Shown one piece after another: positions 9,321 to 18,469 of a stretch of 56,758 nucleotides of DNA (positions within the stretch are counted from its first letter, which is position 1; every line of letters starts with the position of its first letter). Location: NCBI GenBank assembly GCA_010672965.1, contig JAAHFN010000018.1, positions 1 through 56,758 on the forward strand, read 5' to 3'. The notes under the pieces were generated by a model that searched no databases, was not told where the DNA came from, and was given only the letters and a program-made list of their open reading frames with translations. Origin of the DNA: Oscillatoria sp. SIO1A7. Its GTDB lineage: Bacteria; Cyanobacteriota; Cyanobacteriia; Cyanobacteriales; Laspinemataceae. The position numbers and the translations under genes were made by a program.

Positions 9321-11738
9321 CTAGTTTTTGCCCAAAAGCCAATATGCGATCATTTCCCCTTTGCCTTTAACCGCGATCGCCCCTCGCTCTTGGAATCGAT
9401 ATCGATCTTTCAATCGGTTATAAACTTCAACTGTTACTTGAATTTTTCCGGGCAATCCCGAGGATTCCATCCGCGAAGCGACATTAACGGTATCTCCCCA
9501 TAAGTCATAGATAAACCTTTTGCGGCCAATGACTCCAGCTACAACTGGCCCGAGGTGAATGCCAATGCGAATTTGAAATCTTTCCCCCAACTCTCCCCCG
9601 GGCAAAGGCAAAGTTACTCGGAAGTCATCGATAGCCGCTTGCATATCCAGAGCCATATCGGCAACAGCTTCTAGGCATTCTGGGCGGGGCACCGGCAATC
9701 CCCCCGCGACCATATAAGCATCGCCAATAGTTTTAATTTTTTCCAAGCCGTGTTTTTCGGTCAGTTCGTCGAAAGTGGAAAACATTTGATTGAGCAGAGA
9801 AACCAATTCTATCGGTTCCATCCGAGCGGACAAAGGCGTAAAACCGACAATATCGGAAAATAAAATAGCGGCTTCTTCAAAATAATCGGCGATCGCCTGG
9901 GTGTCTTGCTTCAATCTCTGGGCAATTGCTTGGGGAAGGACATTCAGTAGCAGGCGCTCCGACTGCTCTTGGGCGACGCGGGCGGCTATCTCTGCTTCCT
10001 TGCGATCGCTAATATCCCGAGCCACCCAGATAGCAGTATTTTCCGTCATCGGGGAAATCCGCGCCGAAAACCACACTTCGTCTTCGCCCAGGTCTAAGCT
10101 GTAATCAAAGCTAATAGTTTTTTTGATTTCCAAAGCTTGTATAACTCGATCTTGCCAAATCTCCCCAGTACCTTCCTCAAAAAAATGCTCTATAGTACAG
10201 CTAATTATATCGTTCTCCGATTCGTACAATAATGCCGCATTTGTAGGCAAAACATCTATATTTACTTCACGATCGACAACTAAAATAATATTGTTCATAG
10301 CCTCGAAGACCGCTCGCATCCTCTGTTCTGAGCCACGCAGTCTTTCCTCCAGCAGTTGGCGATCGCTAACCTCTTTTTGTAATTTCTCCGTGCGATCGCT
10401 TACCTTAATTTCCAGAAATCGAGAATAATCTTCTAATTGCTGGTGCGAGATTCTAATATCTTCCCTCATCTCTTGAAACGCCCGCGCCAAAGTACCCAGC
10501 TCGTCTTGGCGCTCGACGGGAACTTCTACCAGAAAATCTCCTGTAGCGATCGCCTTGCTAGCTTTAGATAATTTCAGAATCGGCTCGACAATCGAGCGAG
10601 CGGTTATTCCCCCCACGACAATTGCCACAACTAAGGCAGCAAAACATAGTATAACCGTGGTGCGAGTGTTGGCTTGAATTTGCTTCATAAAATCTTGCTC
10701 CGACACCACCACTACAATTAGCCAATCCAGATTTTCTCCATCCCTAAAAGGAAGGACGTGCAAAAATTTTTTTTCTCTATTAATCTTAAAATCTAACTGC
10801 ACGGATGCTTCTATCTGACCATAGCTGCCAAAATGCTGGGCTAGATAAGCGGCGCTTTCCTTAATTAAGGGATGCGTTACTTGCGCGGCCTCAAGGCGCT
10901 CCACTTTTTTGCCATCGATGGCGAATGGCTGCTGGGAAGTAGAACTTGCCACCAAAAGACCCGAGCGATCCATAATAAAAGTCTCTCCCGATTCCCCAAT
11001 TTCCAGACTTTGGAGAAAAGCGCGAATATGGGATAGGACGAAATCCACTCCCAAAACTCCCTGAAGCTTCCCCGCATCGCTGTAAACAGATCGGACGAGA
11101 GTAATCTTCAGTCTCGGATCTTTAAAATCTACATAGATATCGCTCCAAGTTGTTTCTCCCGCAGCCACGGCATATTGATACCAAGGTCTTGTCCTCGGGT
11201 CGTAGTCCCCGCCAGTTTCTAGCAACTTACTCGGAAAACCGCGATCGTCTGCGGCATAGCTGTAAAACTTTCCCTTTGTCGAACTTCCGGCTCTACCAAT
11301 TTGCCAAGTATTATCGTTTTGAAAACCCAAGCCGATAAATTCACCATCCGCGCCGCCAAAATAGATAGCCGATACTAAGATGGGTTTAAACAAATCTCGC
11401 TGCAGCCAAAATTGTCCCGTTAAGCTTGCAGCATCTTTTAAGTCGAGCTGACCCAATGCGATCGCATTAGCATTGACCCGATTAATCGCCCGAGGTGCTT
11501 CTAGATAATTCCGCAATTGTTGCTCGATGCGGGCGCTAATTTCTTGTCGCAACCGGGCAGCCAAGTCGTTGACAGCCTTTTGCCCATTTTGCAAAGACAG
11601 CCATCCGGTCAATCCTACCGCTCCACAGATTTGCACCACGAATGGCACCACCAAAACCAGGCGGAGCGGCAGTTTCCAGTTGCGGATCGGGTTCGGCGAG
11701 TCGGTCACTATGGCCTCGTCCTTTTTCCCAAAAGCCAA
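9321..11738 (-). CDS. Membrane adenylate cyclase (Cache-HAMP-PAS-class III cyclase), paralogue 2
   Basis: An 805-residue paralogue of the neighbouring cyclase with the same plan: TM1 about 25-47, dCache-like sensor to about 350, TM2 about 358-380, HAMP about 383-437, PAS about 470-585 and the catalytic domain about 620-803. Catalytic residues are D629, D673, D745, N752 and R756. The sensor domain differs strongly from paralogue 1, so the signals differ. The start is ambiguous. The ATG at 11738 overlaps the end of the broken third cyclase frame. A GTG at 11708 overlaps that frame's TAG stop (TAGTG) and has AGGACGAGG upstream. Either is possible, and the overlap suggests the two genes were once one operon. 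Confidence 0.92.
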   Translation of the reverse strand: MAFGKKDEAIVTDSPNPIRNWKLPLRLVLVVPFVVQICGAVGLTGWLSLQNGQKAVNDLAARLRQEISARIEQQLRNYLEAPRAINRVNANAIALGQLDLKDAASLTGQFWLQRDLFKPILVSAIYFGGADGEFIGLGFQNDNTWQIGRAGSSTKGKFYSYAADDRGFPSKLLETGGDYDPRTRPWYQYAVAAGETTWSDIYVDFKDPRLKITLVRSVYSDAGKLQGVLGVDFVLSHIRAFLQSLEIGESGETFIMDRSGLLVASSTSQQPFAIDGKKVERLEAAQVTHPLIKESAAYLAQHFGSYGQIEASVQLDFKINREKKFLHVLPFRDGENLDWLIVVVVSEQDFMKQIQANTRTTVILCFAALVVAIVVGGITARSIVEPILKLSKASKAIATGDFLVEVPVERQDELGTLARAFQEMREDIRISHQQLEDYSRFLEIKVSDRTEKLQKEVSDRQLLEERLRGSEQRMRAVFEAMNNIILVVDREVNIDVLPTNAALLYESENDIISCTIEHFFEEGTGEIWQDRVIQALEIKKTISFDYSLDLGEDEVWFSARISPMTENTAIWVARDISDRKEAEIAARVAQEQSERLLLNVLPQAIAQRLKQDTQAIADYFEEAAILFSDIVGFTPLSARMEPIELVSLLNQMFSTFDELTEKHGLEKIKTIGDAYMVAGGLPVPRPECLEAVADMALDMQAAIDDFRVTLPLPGGELGERFQIRIGIHLGPVVAGVIGRKRFIYDLWGDTVNVASRMESSGLPGKIQVTVEVYNRLKDRYRFQERGAIAVKGKGEMIAYWLLGKN

Positions 11739-11782
11739 TAAGTCTTCATATTACCTTTATTACCTTTACCTTTAACTGGGGC

Positions 11783-12048
11783 AGGACTTATATCATGTCG
11801 GTTTGAATGCCCCAAAAAAAAGTCAAGTTCTGCTCCGGACGGGCGTCCCGCCTGTCCTACGGGCGGGGGGGGACTTTCCGGAAGCCCGTCCTACGGGAGA
11901 TTCTAAATTTTTTCTGTGGGTATTTAACCTGACTTGATATTACGCAACGACAAAGAGCGATTCTCCTTGCGGAGACGCTTCGCGAACGGGGCAACCACGG
12001 GGGGATTGCCCCTACAAATACTAGATATGGACAGTTTGCGTAAGTCCT
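11783..12048. mobile_element. Family D element, copy D2, inserted in the cyclase remnant
   Basis: It begins AGGACTTA and ends TTTGCGTAAGTCCT. Its left end is interrupted after AGGACTTA by a family C element. Without that, the left end would read AGGACTTACGCAA, matching the terminal inverted repeat of the other family D copies. It splits the P-V-K-G-K-G segment of the cyclase. Confidence 0.75.
11791..11939. mobile_element. Family C element, copy C2, nested in D2, TTA target duplication
   Basis: A 149-bp element with ends TATCATGTC and GACTTGATA, flanked by TTA (11788-11790 and 11940-11942). Deleting the element and one TTA rebuilds the left end of the family D element. The interior is a GC-rich imperfect palindrome with repeated GTCCTACGGG motifs. 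Confidence 0.85.
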
Positions 12049-12228
12049 GTGGGGATTATTCCTCTTTTTTTAAATAAACATTTATATTGCATTCGTAACT
12101 GGTAGCAGTGACTTTAATTAGTCCGGGCATTCCCGAAGACTCTATTCTAGCCGCCACATTCACTGTATCCCCCCAGAGGTCGTAAGCAAATTGATGCCAA
12201 TGACTCCAGCAACTACCGGCCCTGTGTA

Positions 12229-12336
12229 TAGCACTACCGATTAAGGTGTTTGACAGTTATATACAAAACGCGCTTGAGTGCGTATGGCAGGACTTTAGCT
12301 GACTGCTGAATGCTGACAGCTAATAGCTTACTGCTA
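12229..12336. mobile_element. Family B element, copy B1, TA duplication, inside the cyclase remnant
   Basis: A 108-bp element with ends TAGCACTACC and TACTGCTA (terminal inverted repeat TAGCA-C/G-TA), flanked by TA at 12227-12228 and 12337-12338. Removing it with one TA restores the cyclase sequence at GGCCCTGTG-TA-ATGCCAATGCG, which aligns base for base with the paralogues. It contains GGACTTTAGCTGACTGCTGA, shared with copies at 15439 and 26384. Confidence 0.87.
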
Positions 12337-12496
12337 TAATGCCAATGCGAATTTGAAAACGCTCCCCCATCTCGGCTTGGAAGCGGTAAACGGCATCTCT
12401 ATGGCGATATATGGCGATATAGGCGATATAGGCGATCGCCTCTGCACGATCGCTCCGAGGTACTGGCAATCCTCCCACTATCATATAAGCGTCGCG

Positions 12497-12553
12497 CAAG
12501 TTAAAAGTCAAAAGTTAAAAGTTAAAAGTTAAAAGTTAAAAGTTAAAAGTCAA
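12497..12553. repeat. AGTTAAA heptamer array
   Basis: About seven tandem AGTTAAA/AGTCAAA units mark the 5' breakpoint of the cyclase remnant. Confidence 0.85.
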
Positions 12554-12559
12554 AAGTTC

Positions 12560-12648
12560 AGGACTTACGCATTACCGCCAGATCTGGTAGGGGCGATTTC
12601 ACCATTTGCCCTACATTTAGGTTTTATCGGCCAATTTGCGTAACTCCT
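12560..12648. mobile_element. Family D element, copy D3
   Basis: An 89-bp copy bounded by AGGACTTACGC and GCGTAACTCCT (one mismatch in the right arm). It contains the same 25-base central hairpin sequence as D1 (GGGGCGATTTCACCATTTGC and flanks). Confidence 0.75.
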
Positions 12649-12679
12649 GAAGTCAAAAGTCTCAAGGTAATAACTTAAA

Positions 12680-12888
12680 AGTAGTCTCTGACTAAAGAAC
12701 GAGCATTTATAAATGTCCTAATATCAAGTCCGGTTAAATACCCACAGAAAAAATTTGGAATTTCCCGTAGGACGGGCTTCCGAAAAGTCCGCTTGGGCTC
12801 TTTGGGACTTTTCGGAAGCCCTGTCCTTGCGCAGAAGCTTTTTTTGGGCATTCAAACCGACATGATATAACTTATTTGCATAGTGCTA
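12680..12888. mobile_element. Family B-prime repeat interrupted by family C element (C3)
   Basis: The outer repeat, in reverse, runs from about 12680 (GTAGTCTCTGAC) to TAGTGCTA at 12888. It matches the repeat at 6118-6180, including the run AAAGAACGAGCATTTATAAATG. Into it is inserted family C copy C3 (12722-12867, 146 bp, ends TATCAAGTC and GACATGATA), flanked by TAA at 12719-12721 and 12868-12870. Confidence 0.75.
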
Positions 12889-12894
12889 TATCAA

Positions 12895-13020
12895 AACTAT
12901 CAAGCTAAGAACTCCAAATTCCAAACTCCAAACTCTCAAGCTAAGAACTCCAAATTCCAAACTCCAAACTCTCAAGCTAAGAACTCCAAACTCTCAAGCT
13001 AAGAACTCAAAACTTAAAAC
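12895..13020. repeat. CCAAACT / AAGCTAAGAACT irregular tandem repeats
   Basis: Imperfect repeats of CTCAAGCTAAGAACTCCAAA and CCAAATT/CCAAACT. There is no coding content. Confidence 0.75.
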
Positions 13021-13066
13021 TCTTCTATTGCCCCGACAATCCAATTCTTTATTTCTGGCCAAATAA

Positions 13067-13100
13067 AACGTTCCGAGAAAAATAGCATTCTCGGAACGTT
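13067..13100 (-). terminator. Rho-independent terminator of the mscS-like gene
   Basis: The perfect 13-bp stem AACGTTCCGAGAA / TTCTCGGAACGTT has an 8-base loop. On the minus strand it is followed by TTATTT. It lies 78 bases after the stop of the MscS gene at 13178. Confidence 0.8.
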
Positions 13101-13177
13101 ATCTTGTTTCAAAATAGACTGGCGCAATAGCTCAGATGCTAGCCCCTTGCGACCGGTCTTCCACCGAATTAATTAGA

Positions 13178-15331
13178 TTACATATCCGGTACGTCGGCAT
13201 CCAATCCAGCCGGTACTTCGATACCGTCAACAGAGTCAATAACGGGGTTATTATTAATATTGCTATCAATCCTGGGATTGCCATTGCTGTAAGATGGCAC
13301 GGGGACGCTATCATTGAGGTCCAATTCCTTAAGATACTGTACGGGTACCAATGAGATGCCCGCCTCCTCGAGTCCCTCTTTAATGCTATGCACCAGATCG
13401 TCCCAGACCGTCCAGAAATCTTCTGTTTTGCTAGTAAATCCGAAGTAAATAGGCATAAAAGAGTCGCCATAATCCCACAAGAAGGTACTCGGTCCGGGTT
13501 TTTCCAAGACCAAGGGATGGGATTTGGCGGTTTCGAGGATAATTTTCTCGGCCTTATTATGATCGTCGTCCAAGCCAATCCGAATTGTTATAGAGCCTTT
13601 GCGAGTCTCGTCCCCGGTCAGATTTTCAATCGTACCCCCCCAGACCGTGTTGTTCGGGATGGTAATCATTTGACGCGAAAACCCTTTAACTTTCGTACTG
13701 GCTAGGTTGATGGAATGTACCCAACCCCAGATGCCGCCTAACTTCACTTCATCGCCCACGTCAAAGGGTTTGTAGAACATAATCATCAAGCCGCTGGCGA
13801 GGTTACCCAGGTTGCTTTGCAGAGCAAAGGCCAGGACGAAACTCGCACCCCCAAGGACGGTTAGGACCGGACCGAGGCTCACTTCCAATGCCGTTAACCC
13901 TAGCAGAATGCCAATAACGCTGCCGCCTCGGTTGACCAAGTTAACCAGAAAGTTCCGCATCAGATCTGAGGTGTTGAACCTTACCATCAGGCGATCGATG
14001 TACTTGGCCAGAGTTCGAGCAATAATAATGGAAGCAATGACGATGACTACGAACTTGGCAATATTGAAACCCCAGCGCAGGCCACCTTCTTCAGACGTTG
14101 CCCAACCGACTAGCCGTACTCCCACACCTTCGGTATCGGTTATGTCCAAATCAATACCGCTAATGGCTTGAATATATTTTTCGTAGGACTCGGCTTCGCC
14201 ACCTTTGTTTTTCAACTCTTCCAAGACGGTTTCAAAGCGATCGACTATAGCGATTCTTTCCTCTTGCAGTTTGGTAACGCTAACCACCAGTTGCGTTTTT
14301 AGTTCTGCCTCTTCTTCTTTAGACTCTTCTAGCTTTTGAGCCGCCTCTTCCAACTGTTCTTTCTTTTCCCTTACCTCCTCTGCGGTGGGCGCACGATCGC
14401 TTCCTTCGCCTCCGTCCAATCCTGCCGCTGCATCTTCCAGATTTTCCGCAGCTTCCTCGGCTGCGTCGGGTTCCTCTGGCTCCTCTGGCTCCTCTACTTC
14501 CTCTGTTTCAGAAAACTCGCCTAACTCGTCTGTTGCTGCCTCTGCTTCCTCGTTCTCTACTTCCTCCTCTTCTTTCTCCGCTCCCTCGGACTCTCCCTCG
14601 GCTCCCTCTTTTGCAGCCTCGACTGCTTTCTTGATGGACTCGTCCCCTTCTATCTTTTCTTTGGCATCGGTAGCTTCCTGTACCGCTACCTGCGCTTTTT
14701 CCAGGGCCTCCTTAGCCTCTTCTACCTTTTTACTGGCCTCCTCGAATTCCGACGACCCCTTAGTTGCCTTCTTCTTAAGTTCCTCCGCTTCTTCGAGCTT
14801 TCCCTGAGCCTCTTCCAAGGCTTTAATCGCCTCTTCCTCCTTCTCTACCAGCCGGTTTTTGCGCTTAATAGCAATTTCGGCATCGCTGATTTCCTGAACT
14901 TTGGCTTGTAGCAATCCTTGCCATGCCGCCGCTTCTACTTGTAACTGTGCCAAAGTTAGCGGCTTGAGCAGCAGCTTGAGTTCGTCGAGAGGAATTTCAA
15001 CATCTTTGGTGGTAAGCACCTCGGGGGCACTGGTGTCTTCGCTGGTGGCCTGAGCCAAATAAATTTGTTCTTCTGCGGCTGCTTCGCCTCGAACTTCTTG
15101 CGATAGGGCCATTGGCATCGAAGCGACAAAGGTAAAGCAAGTTACCCCTGCAACTACAACGCTTTGAAAGCGATATTTCAAATTTAAGGGCGAAACCGTT
15201 TGGCGCGACCCAGGTAGCTTGCCCCCAGATGAGGACTTCCGCTCTGCCCCCTTGCGGGCAGACCAGCGCACTCCAAAAGGCACGCGAGGTAAAAATGAGT
15301 CGGTTTGGTCCCGACCTCGGGAGTTAAACAT
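13178..15331 (-). CDS. MscS-family mechanosensitive channel with acidic coiled-coil N-terminal region
   Basis: A 717-residue inner-membrane channel protein. A hydrophobic segment at 57-77 resembles a signal anchor. Residues about 115-160 form a conserved helix (DELKLLLKPLTLAQL...). About 160-390 is a long E/K/A-rich coiled coil with a strongly acidic centre. Pore-region helices follow at about 430-520, then the MscS beta domain starting PFDVGDEV (522) and containing TIPNN (558-562). Members open under membrane tension and release solutes during osmotic downshock. AGGAGA 8 bases before the ATG supports the start. It is paralogous to the next gene upstream on the same strand and has its own terminator. 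Confidence 0.9.
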   Translation of the reverse strand: MFNSRGRDQTDSFLPRVPFGVRWSARKGAERKSSSGGKLPGSRQTVSPLNLKYRFQSVVVAGVTCFTFVASMPMALSQEVRGEAAAEEQIYLAQATSEDTSAPEVLTTKDVEIPLDELKLLLKPLTLAQLQVEAAAWQGLLQAKVQEISDAEIAIKRKNRLVEKEEEAIKALEEAQGKLEEAEELKKKATKGSSEFEEASKKVEEAKEALEKAQVAVQEATDAKEKIEGDESIKKAVEAAKEGAEGESEGAEKEEEEVENEEAEAATDELGEFSETEEVEEPEEPEEPDAAEEAAENLEDAAAGLDGGEGSDRAPTAEEVREKKEQLEEAAQKLEESKEEEAELKTQLVVSVTKLQEERIAIVDRFETVLEELKNKGGEAESYEKYIQAISGIDLDITDTEGVGVRLVGWATSEEGGLRWGFNIAKFVVIVIASIIIARTLAKYIDRLMVRFNTSDLMRNFLVNLVNRGGSVIGILLGLTALEVSLGPVLTVLGGASFVLAFALQSNLGNLASGLMIMFYKPFDVGDEVKLGGIWGWVHSINLASTKVKGFSRQMITIPNNTVWGGTIENLTGDETRKGSITIRIGLDDDHNKAEKIILETAKSHPLVLEKPGPSTFLWDYGDSFMPIYFGFTSKTEDFWTVWDDLVHSIKEGLEEAGISLVPVQYLKELDLNDSVPVPSYSNGNPRIDSNINNNPVIDSVDGIEVPAGLDADVPDM

Positions 15332-15438
15332 TTATCTTATCTCCTAGTATCCGTTTGTTTGCGAAAATGGCTCTGCTGGGAAATATAACCTCTAATTTCA
15401 GAATTGTCTGGGTTTTTGTGCTTAGAACCTAGAAATTA
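15332..15438. other. Upstream region of the mscS-like gene
   Basis: It holds the AGGAGATAAGATAA ribosome-binding region directly before the start and AT-rich sequence. No further gene is seen. Confidence 0.4.
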
Positions 15439-15540
15439 TAGCAGTAAGCTATCAGCTATCAGCAGTCAGCAGTCAGCAAAAGTCCTGCAATCATTGCAAT
15501 AGAGCGTTTGTAACTGTCCTAACCTTAACCGGTAGTGCTA
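15439..15540. mobile_element. Family B element, copy B2, TA duplication
   Basis: A 102-bp copy in reverse orientation to B1. It starts TAGCAGTAAGC and ends GGTAGTGCTA, flanked by TA (15437-15438 and 15541-15542). It shares the CAGCAGTCAGC block and AAAGTCCTGCAA with B1. Confidence 0.75.
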
Positions 15541-16119
15541 TATCATTTTCTTTATTTTGTTAGGGACCGCTAATACAAAGATAAAAGGACTTTGGTTTAT
15601 TGCTTTATATAACATAATCCTTGCTATTCTATGCCCGATCCTCTAACTTGTTGCCAGAATGCCAATAGGTAGATTTTCAATAACTCTATTCCGAGTTAGA
15701 TGGTATTTGTAACAATAGTCTAGATAGTTTTTAGGGTAACTGCTCCAACCCGCATTCTTTCGGAATGCTATCGCCGGAATCTTCGGACTCCCAAAGTGGT
15801 ATTATTACCTTGCCAGGAAAGAAATATCTAATATATTATTAAAAACAAAACAATAAGCCGTCCCTAGTAAATATTCTAGGGCGAATTGCAATATAGCACT
15901 ACGGATGTATAGTTACGGCAACTGTCTTCTAGCTCCTATTACCTATAACTAATATAGCGGTTCTCAAACTAATGTGAGGTTTCTGGGGCGAAGCATCCCC
16001 GGTACGGAAATTGCAATTTATTAAGCCAAGATAGTCTCGGGGGATGCTGTCGCCCCTACTTTCCCGGCAATGCTCAAAAGCTGACTGCTGAGTGCTGAGT
16101 GCTGACTGCTTATTTACTC
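15541..16119. other. Gene-free spacer with a half family A element
   Basis: AT-rich sequence without a credible gene. From 15952 (TAGCGGTTCTCAAACTAATGTG) to about 16062 lies a family A copy that has the left end and both GGGGCGAAGCATCCC and GGGATGCTGTCGCCCCTAC, but lacks the right terminal repeat. A short CTGAGTG/CTGACTG repeat (16082-16110) precedes the stop of the next gene. Confidence 0.6.
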
Positions 16120-18447
16120 TCATTCCTCGCTAACAGAGGATGCAATCTCGGTCTCTTTGCTGAGACTGCTATCGGAAACAGTTGAAATGCCGGCTTGAAT
16201 GCCATTAATAATATCTTCCTCATTATCTAAGGACGATTTAATGAGAATATTCTGGGTCGGCATGGCCAGAAATATACCCTCTTGCTCCAGTCGCTCCTTA
16301 ATGCTGCGCATGAGATCGCCGCGAACAGGCCAGTAATCGTCTTCTGGGGCATAAAATAACAAGCCCAACTCTATGTAATATTCGCCATACTCGGTAATGA
16401 ATGTCCTAGTTTTAGGCTTTTCCAAAACCAACTCATGGGATTTCGCTATTGCCATGAGAATTTCCTCAACCCAATCCGTATTTTGTTTCATAGAAACCCT
16501 AATAGGCAGGATGGCTCCGCGAATACCCGTCGCCGTTTTGTTAATTATATTATCTCCCCAGACCTTGTTATTGGGGATAGTAACAAGTTTGCGATCGAAG
16601 GTTCTAATTTTCGTACTGGCTAGATTAATCGATTGCACCTTACCAGAAATCCCATTGACTTCCACCCTATGCCCGACATCAAAGGGCTTGTAGAACATAA
16701 TCATCAATCCGCTGGCGAGGTTGCCCAGGTTACTTTGCAAGGCAAAAGCCAATACGAAACTCGCACCACCAAGCAGGGCAAACACCGGACCTAGGCTGAC
16801 TTCTAATGCGGTCAAACCCAAGAGAATACCAACAACAATACCCCCTCGCTTGACCAGTCTGATTAAAAAATGACGCAATATGGCAGAAGTCTCTCCTACT
16901 CTCTGAATAGCGTAGTCGATGGATGCGCTCATCATTTGAGAGATAATAATAGAAACAATTACAATTCCCAAGAACTTGATAATATTACCAGCCCAGCGCA
17001 GACCTCCTTCTTCGGACTCTAGCCAACCAATCAGCCGTACTCCCATACTTTTAGTATCGGTCACGTCTATCTCGATACCGCTAATGGCTTGAATGTATTT
17101 GTGGTACAATTCCGATTGACCGCCTTTTTTATTGAGTTCTTCTAAAACAGTTTTAAAGCGATCGACAATTGCAGTTTGCTCTTGTTGTAATTCGGTTACA
17201 TTTACGACCAATTGAGTCTTAACTTTTGAGTCTTCTTCCGCCTTATCTTGTAATTTTTCTGCTGCCTCTTCCAGATCTTCTTTCTTTTCTGTTACTATCT
17301 CTGCACTGGGCGCGCGATCGCTACCCTCGCCTTCCTTCAACTCTGCTGCTGCCTCCTCAATTTCTTCTGCCGCTTCTTCAGTTGCGTCTGGCTTATCGCG
17401 ATCGCCATCTTCTTTGCTAACTCCCTCGGAATCTTCCTCTTCTTTCTCCTCTTTCTCTATTTCTCTCTCTTTCCTATCTTCGGCTTCGTCTTTCCTATCT
17501 TCGGCTTCGTCTTTGTCTTCGGTTTCGTTGTTTGTTTCCTTAGCTTCGTCCTTCTTGTCTTCAGCTTCGTCTTTCCGATCTTTGGCGGCTTCAACCGCTT
17601 TTTTTATAGACTCGTCTTCTTCAATTTTTTCTTTAACCTTTGAGGCTTCTTGGACCGCCGCCTGTGCTTTTTCGAGTGCTTCTTTCGCCTCTTCTACTTT
17701 TTGGCTCGCCTCCTCGTACTCCGACGAACCTTCCGTTGCATTTTTTTGCAGTTCTTCCGCTTCTTCGAGCTTTTTCTTCGCCTTCTCTAAAGCCTTAACT
17801 ACTTCTTCTTCTTTTTTAAACTGCCGATTTTTGCGCTTGATAGCAATCTCGGCATCGCTGATTTCTCGAACCTTAGCTTTTAGCAATTGCAACCATGCCG
17901 CTGCTTCTATTTCTAGTTCTGCCAAAGTTAGTGGTTTGAGCAGCAGCTTCAATTCGTCAACGGGAATTTCGATATCCTTAGTGCTAATTGGCTCGGCTAA
18001 AACAGCAGTGGAACTATCGCTGGCTGGAATAATCGCGGTATTGTCCGCTGCTTTATCGTTTATTTCTTCTCGTTCGACTGCTTCACTCTGAAATTCCTGC
18101 CCCTGCAGTTCTTGTCCCTGAAAATTTGGCAACTGCAATGTTGGTGCCTGAAATCCTTGACCCTGAAATTCTTGAGACAATACCGGCGGTATCCAGGCGA
18201 CAAAACTAAAGCAAGTCATCCCTGCGATCGCAGCAATGTGAAAGCGATATTTCAGGCGATATTTTAAATTTAAGGGCGATTCGGTTGGGCGCGATTCGGT
18301 TGGGCGCGATTCGGTTGGGCGCGATCGGGGCATATTTTCCTCAACCGCAAACTTCCTATCTGCCCGCAGCGGGGCAGACAAATGCACTTGAAAAGGTAAG
18401 CGGGATAAAAATAAGTTAGTCCCAATACGGCCTCGGTAGTGAAACAT
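16120..18447 (-). CDS. MscS-family mechanosensitive channel, paralogue 2
   Basis: A 775-residue paralogue of the 13178-15331 protein with the same order: signal anchor about 70-92, conserved helical segment, long coiled coil, membrane helices and MscS beta domain from PFDVGHRV (588) with TIPNN. It differs in a 15-bp tandem repeat near the N-terminus (RPTES three times, 18277-18325) and in an expanded charged stretch of DRKDEAED/DKKDEAKE units in the coiled coil. AGGAG 9 bases before the ATG supports the start. Tandem duplication is the likely origin. Unequal expansion of the acidic linker may tune gating, which is inference. Confidence 0.9.
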   Translation of the reverse strand: MFHYRGRIGTNLFLSRLPFQVHLSAPLRADRKFAVEENMPRSRPTESRPTESRPTESPLNLKYRLKYRFHIAAIAGMTCFSFVAWIPPVLSQEFQGQGFQAPTLQLPNFQGQELQGQEFQSEAVEREEINDKAADNTAIIPASDSSTAVLAEPISTKDIEIPVDELKLLLKPLTLAELEIEAAAWLQLLKAKVREISDAEIAIKRKNRQFKKEEEVVKALEKAKKKLEEAEELQKNATEGSSEYEEASQKVEEAKEALEKAQAAVQEASKVKEKIEEDESIKKAVEAAKDRKDEAEDKKDEAKETNNETEDKDEAEDRKDEAEDRKEREIEKEEKEEEDSEGVSKEDGDRDKPDATEEAAEEIEEAAAELKEGEGSDRAPSAEIVTEKKEDLEEAAEKLQDKAEEDSKVKTQLVVNVTELQQEQTAIVDRFKTVLEELNKKGGQSELYHKYIQAISGIEIDVTDTKSMGVRLIGWLESEEGGLRWAGNIIKFLGIVIVSIIISQMMSASIDYAIQRVGETSAILRHFLIRLVKRGGIVVGILLGLTALEVSLGPVFALLGGASFVLAFALQSNLGNLASGLMIMFYKPFDVGHRVEVNGISGKVQSINLASTKIRTFDRKLVTIPNNKVWGDNIINKTATGIRGAILPIRVSMKQNTDWVEEILMAIAKSHELVLEKPKTRTFITEYGEYYIELGLLFYAPEDDYWPVRGDLMRSIKERLEQEGIFLAMPTQNILIKSSLDNEEDIINGIQAGISTVSDSSLSKETEIASSVSEE

Positions 18448-18469
18448 TTATAAGATCTCCTGATATCGG

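Larger units (their letters stand above)
11708..12511 (-). pseudogene. Adenylate cyclase catalytic-domain remnant broken by three element insertions
   Basis: Removing the inserted elements restores one reading frame related to the two neighbouring cyclases. 12511-12339 encodes RDAYMIVGGLPVPRSDRAEA and the strand leading into QIRIGI. 12226-12054 encodes GPVVAGVIG..., a [18 protein letters not shown]-like segment and FKKRGIIP. 11776-11711 encodes VKGKG...MKTYWLLGKRTRP, then TAG at 11708-11710. The insertions are a family B element (12229-12336) and a family D element (11783-12048) that itself carries a family C element (11791-11939). The 5' side is cut off at 12512 by an AGTTAAA heptamer array. 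The whole sensor half and the first metal site are gone, so it cannot be active. Confidence 0.85.

Noticed and set aside
14385-14807. Serine/alanine-rich frames opposite the MscS coiled coils (also 17414-18091)
   Set aside because: Antisense shadow of E/K/A-rich codons. The MscS frames have clear domains and ribosome sites.
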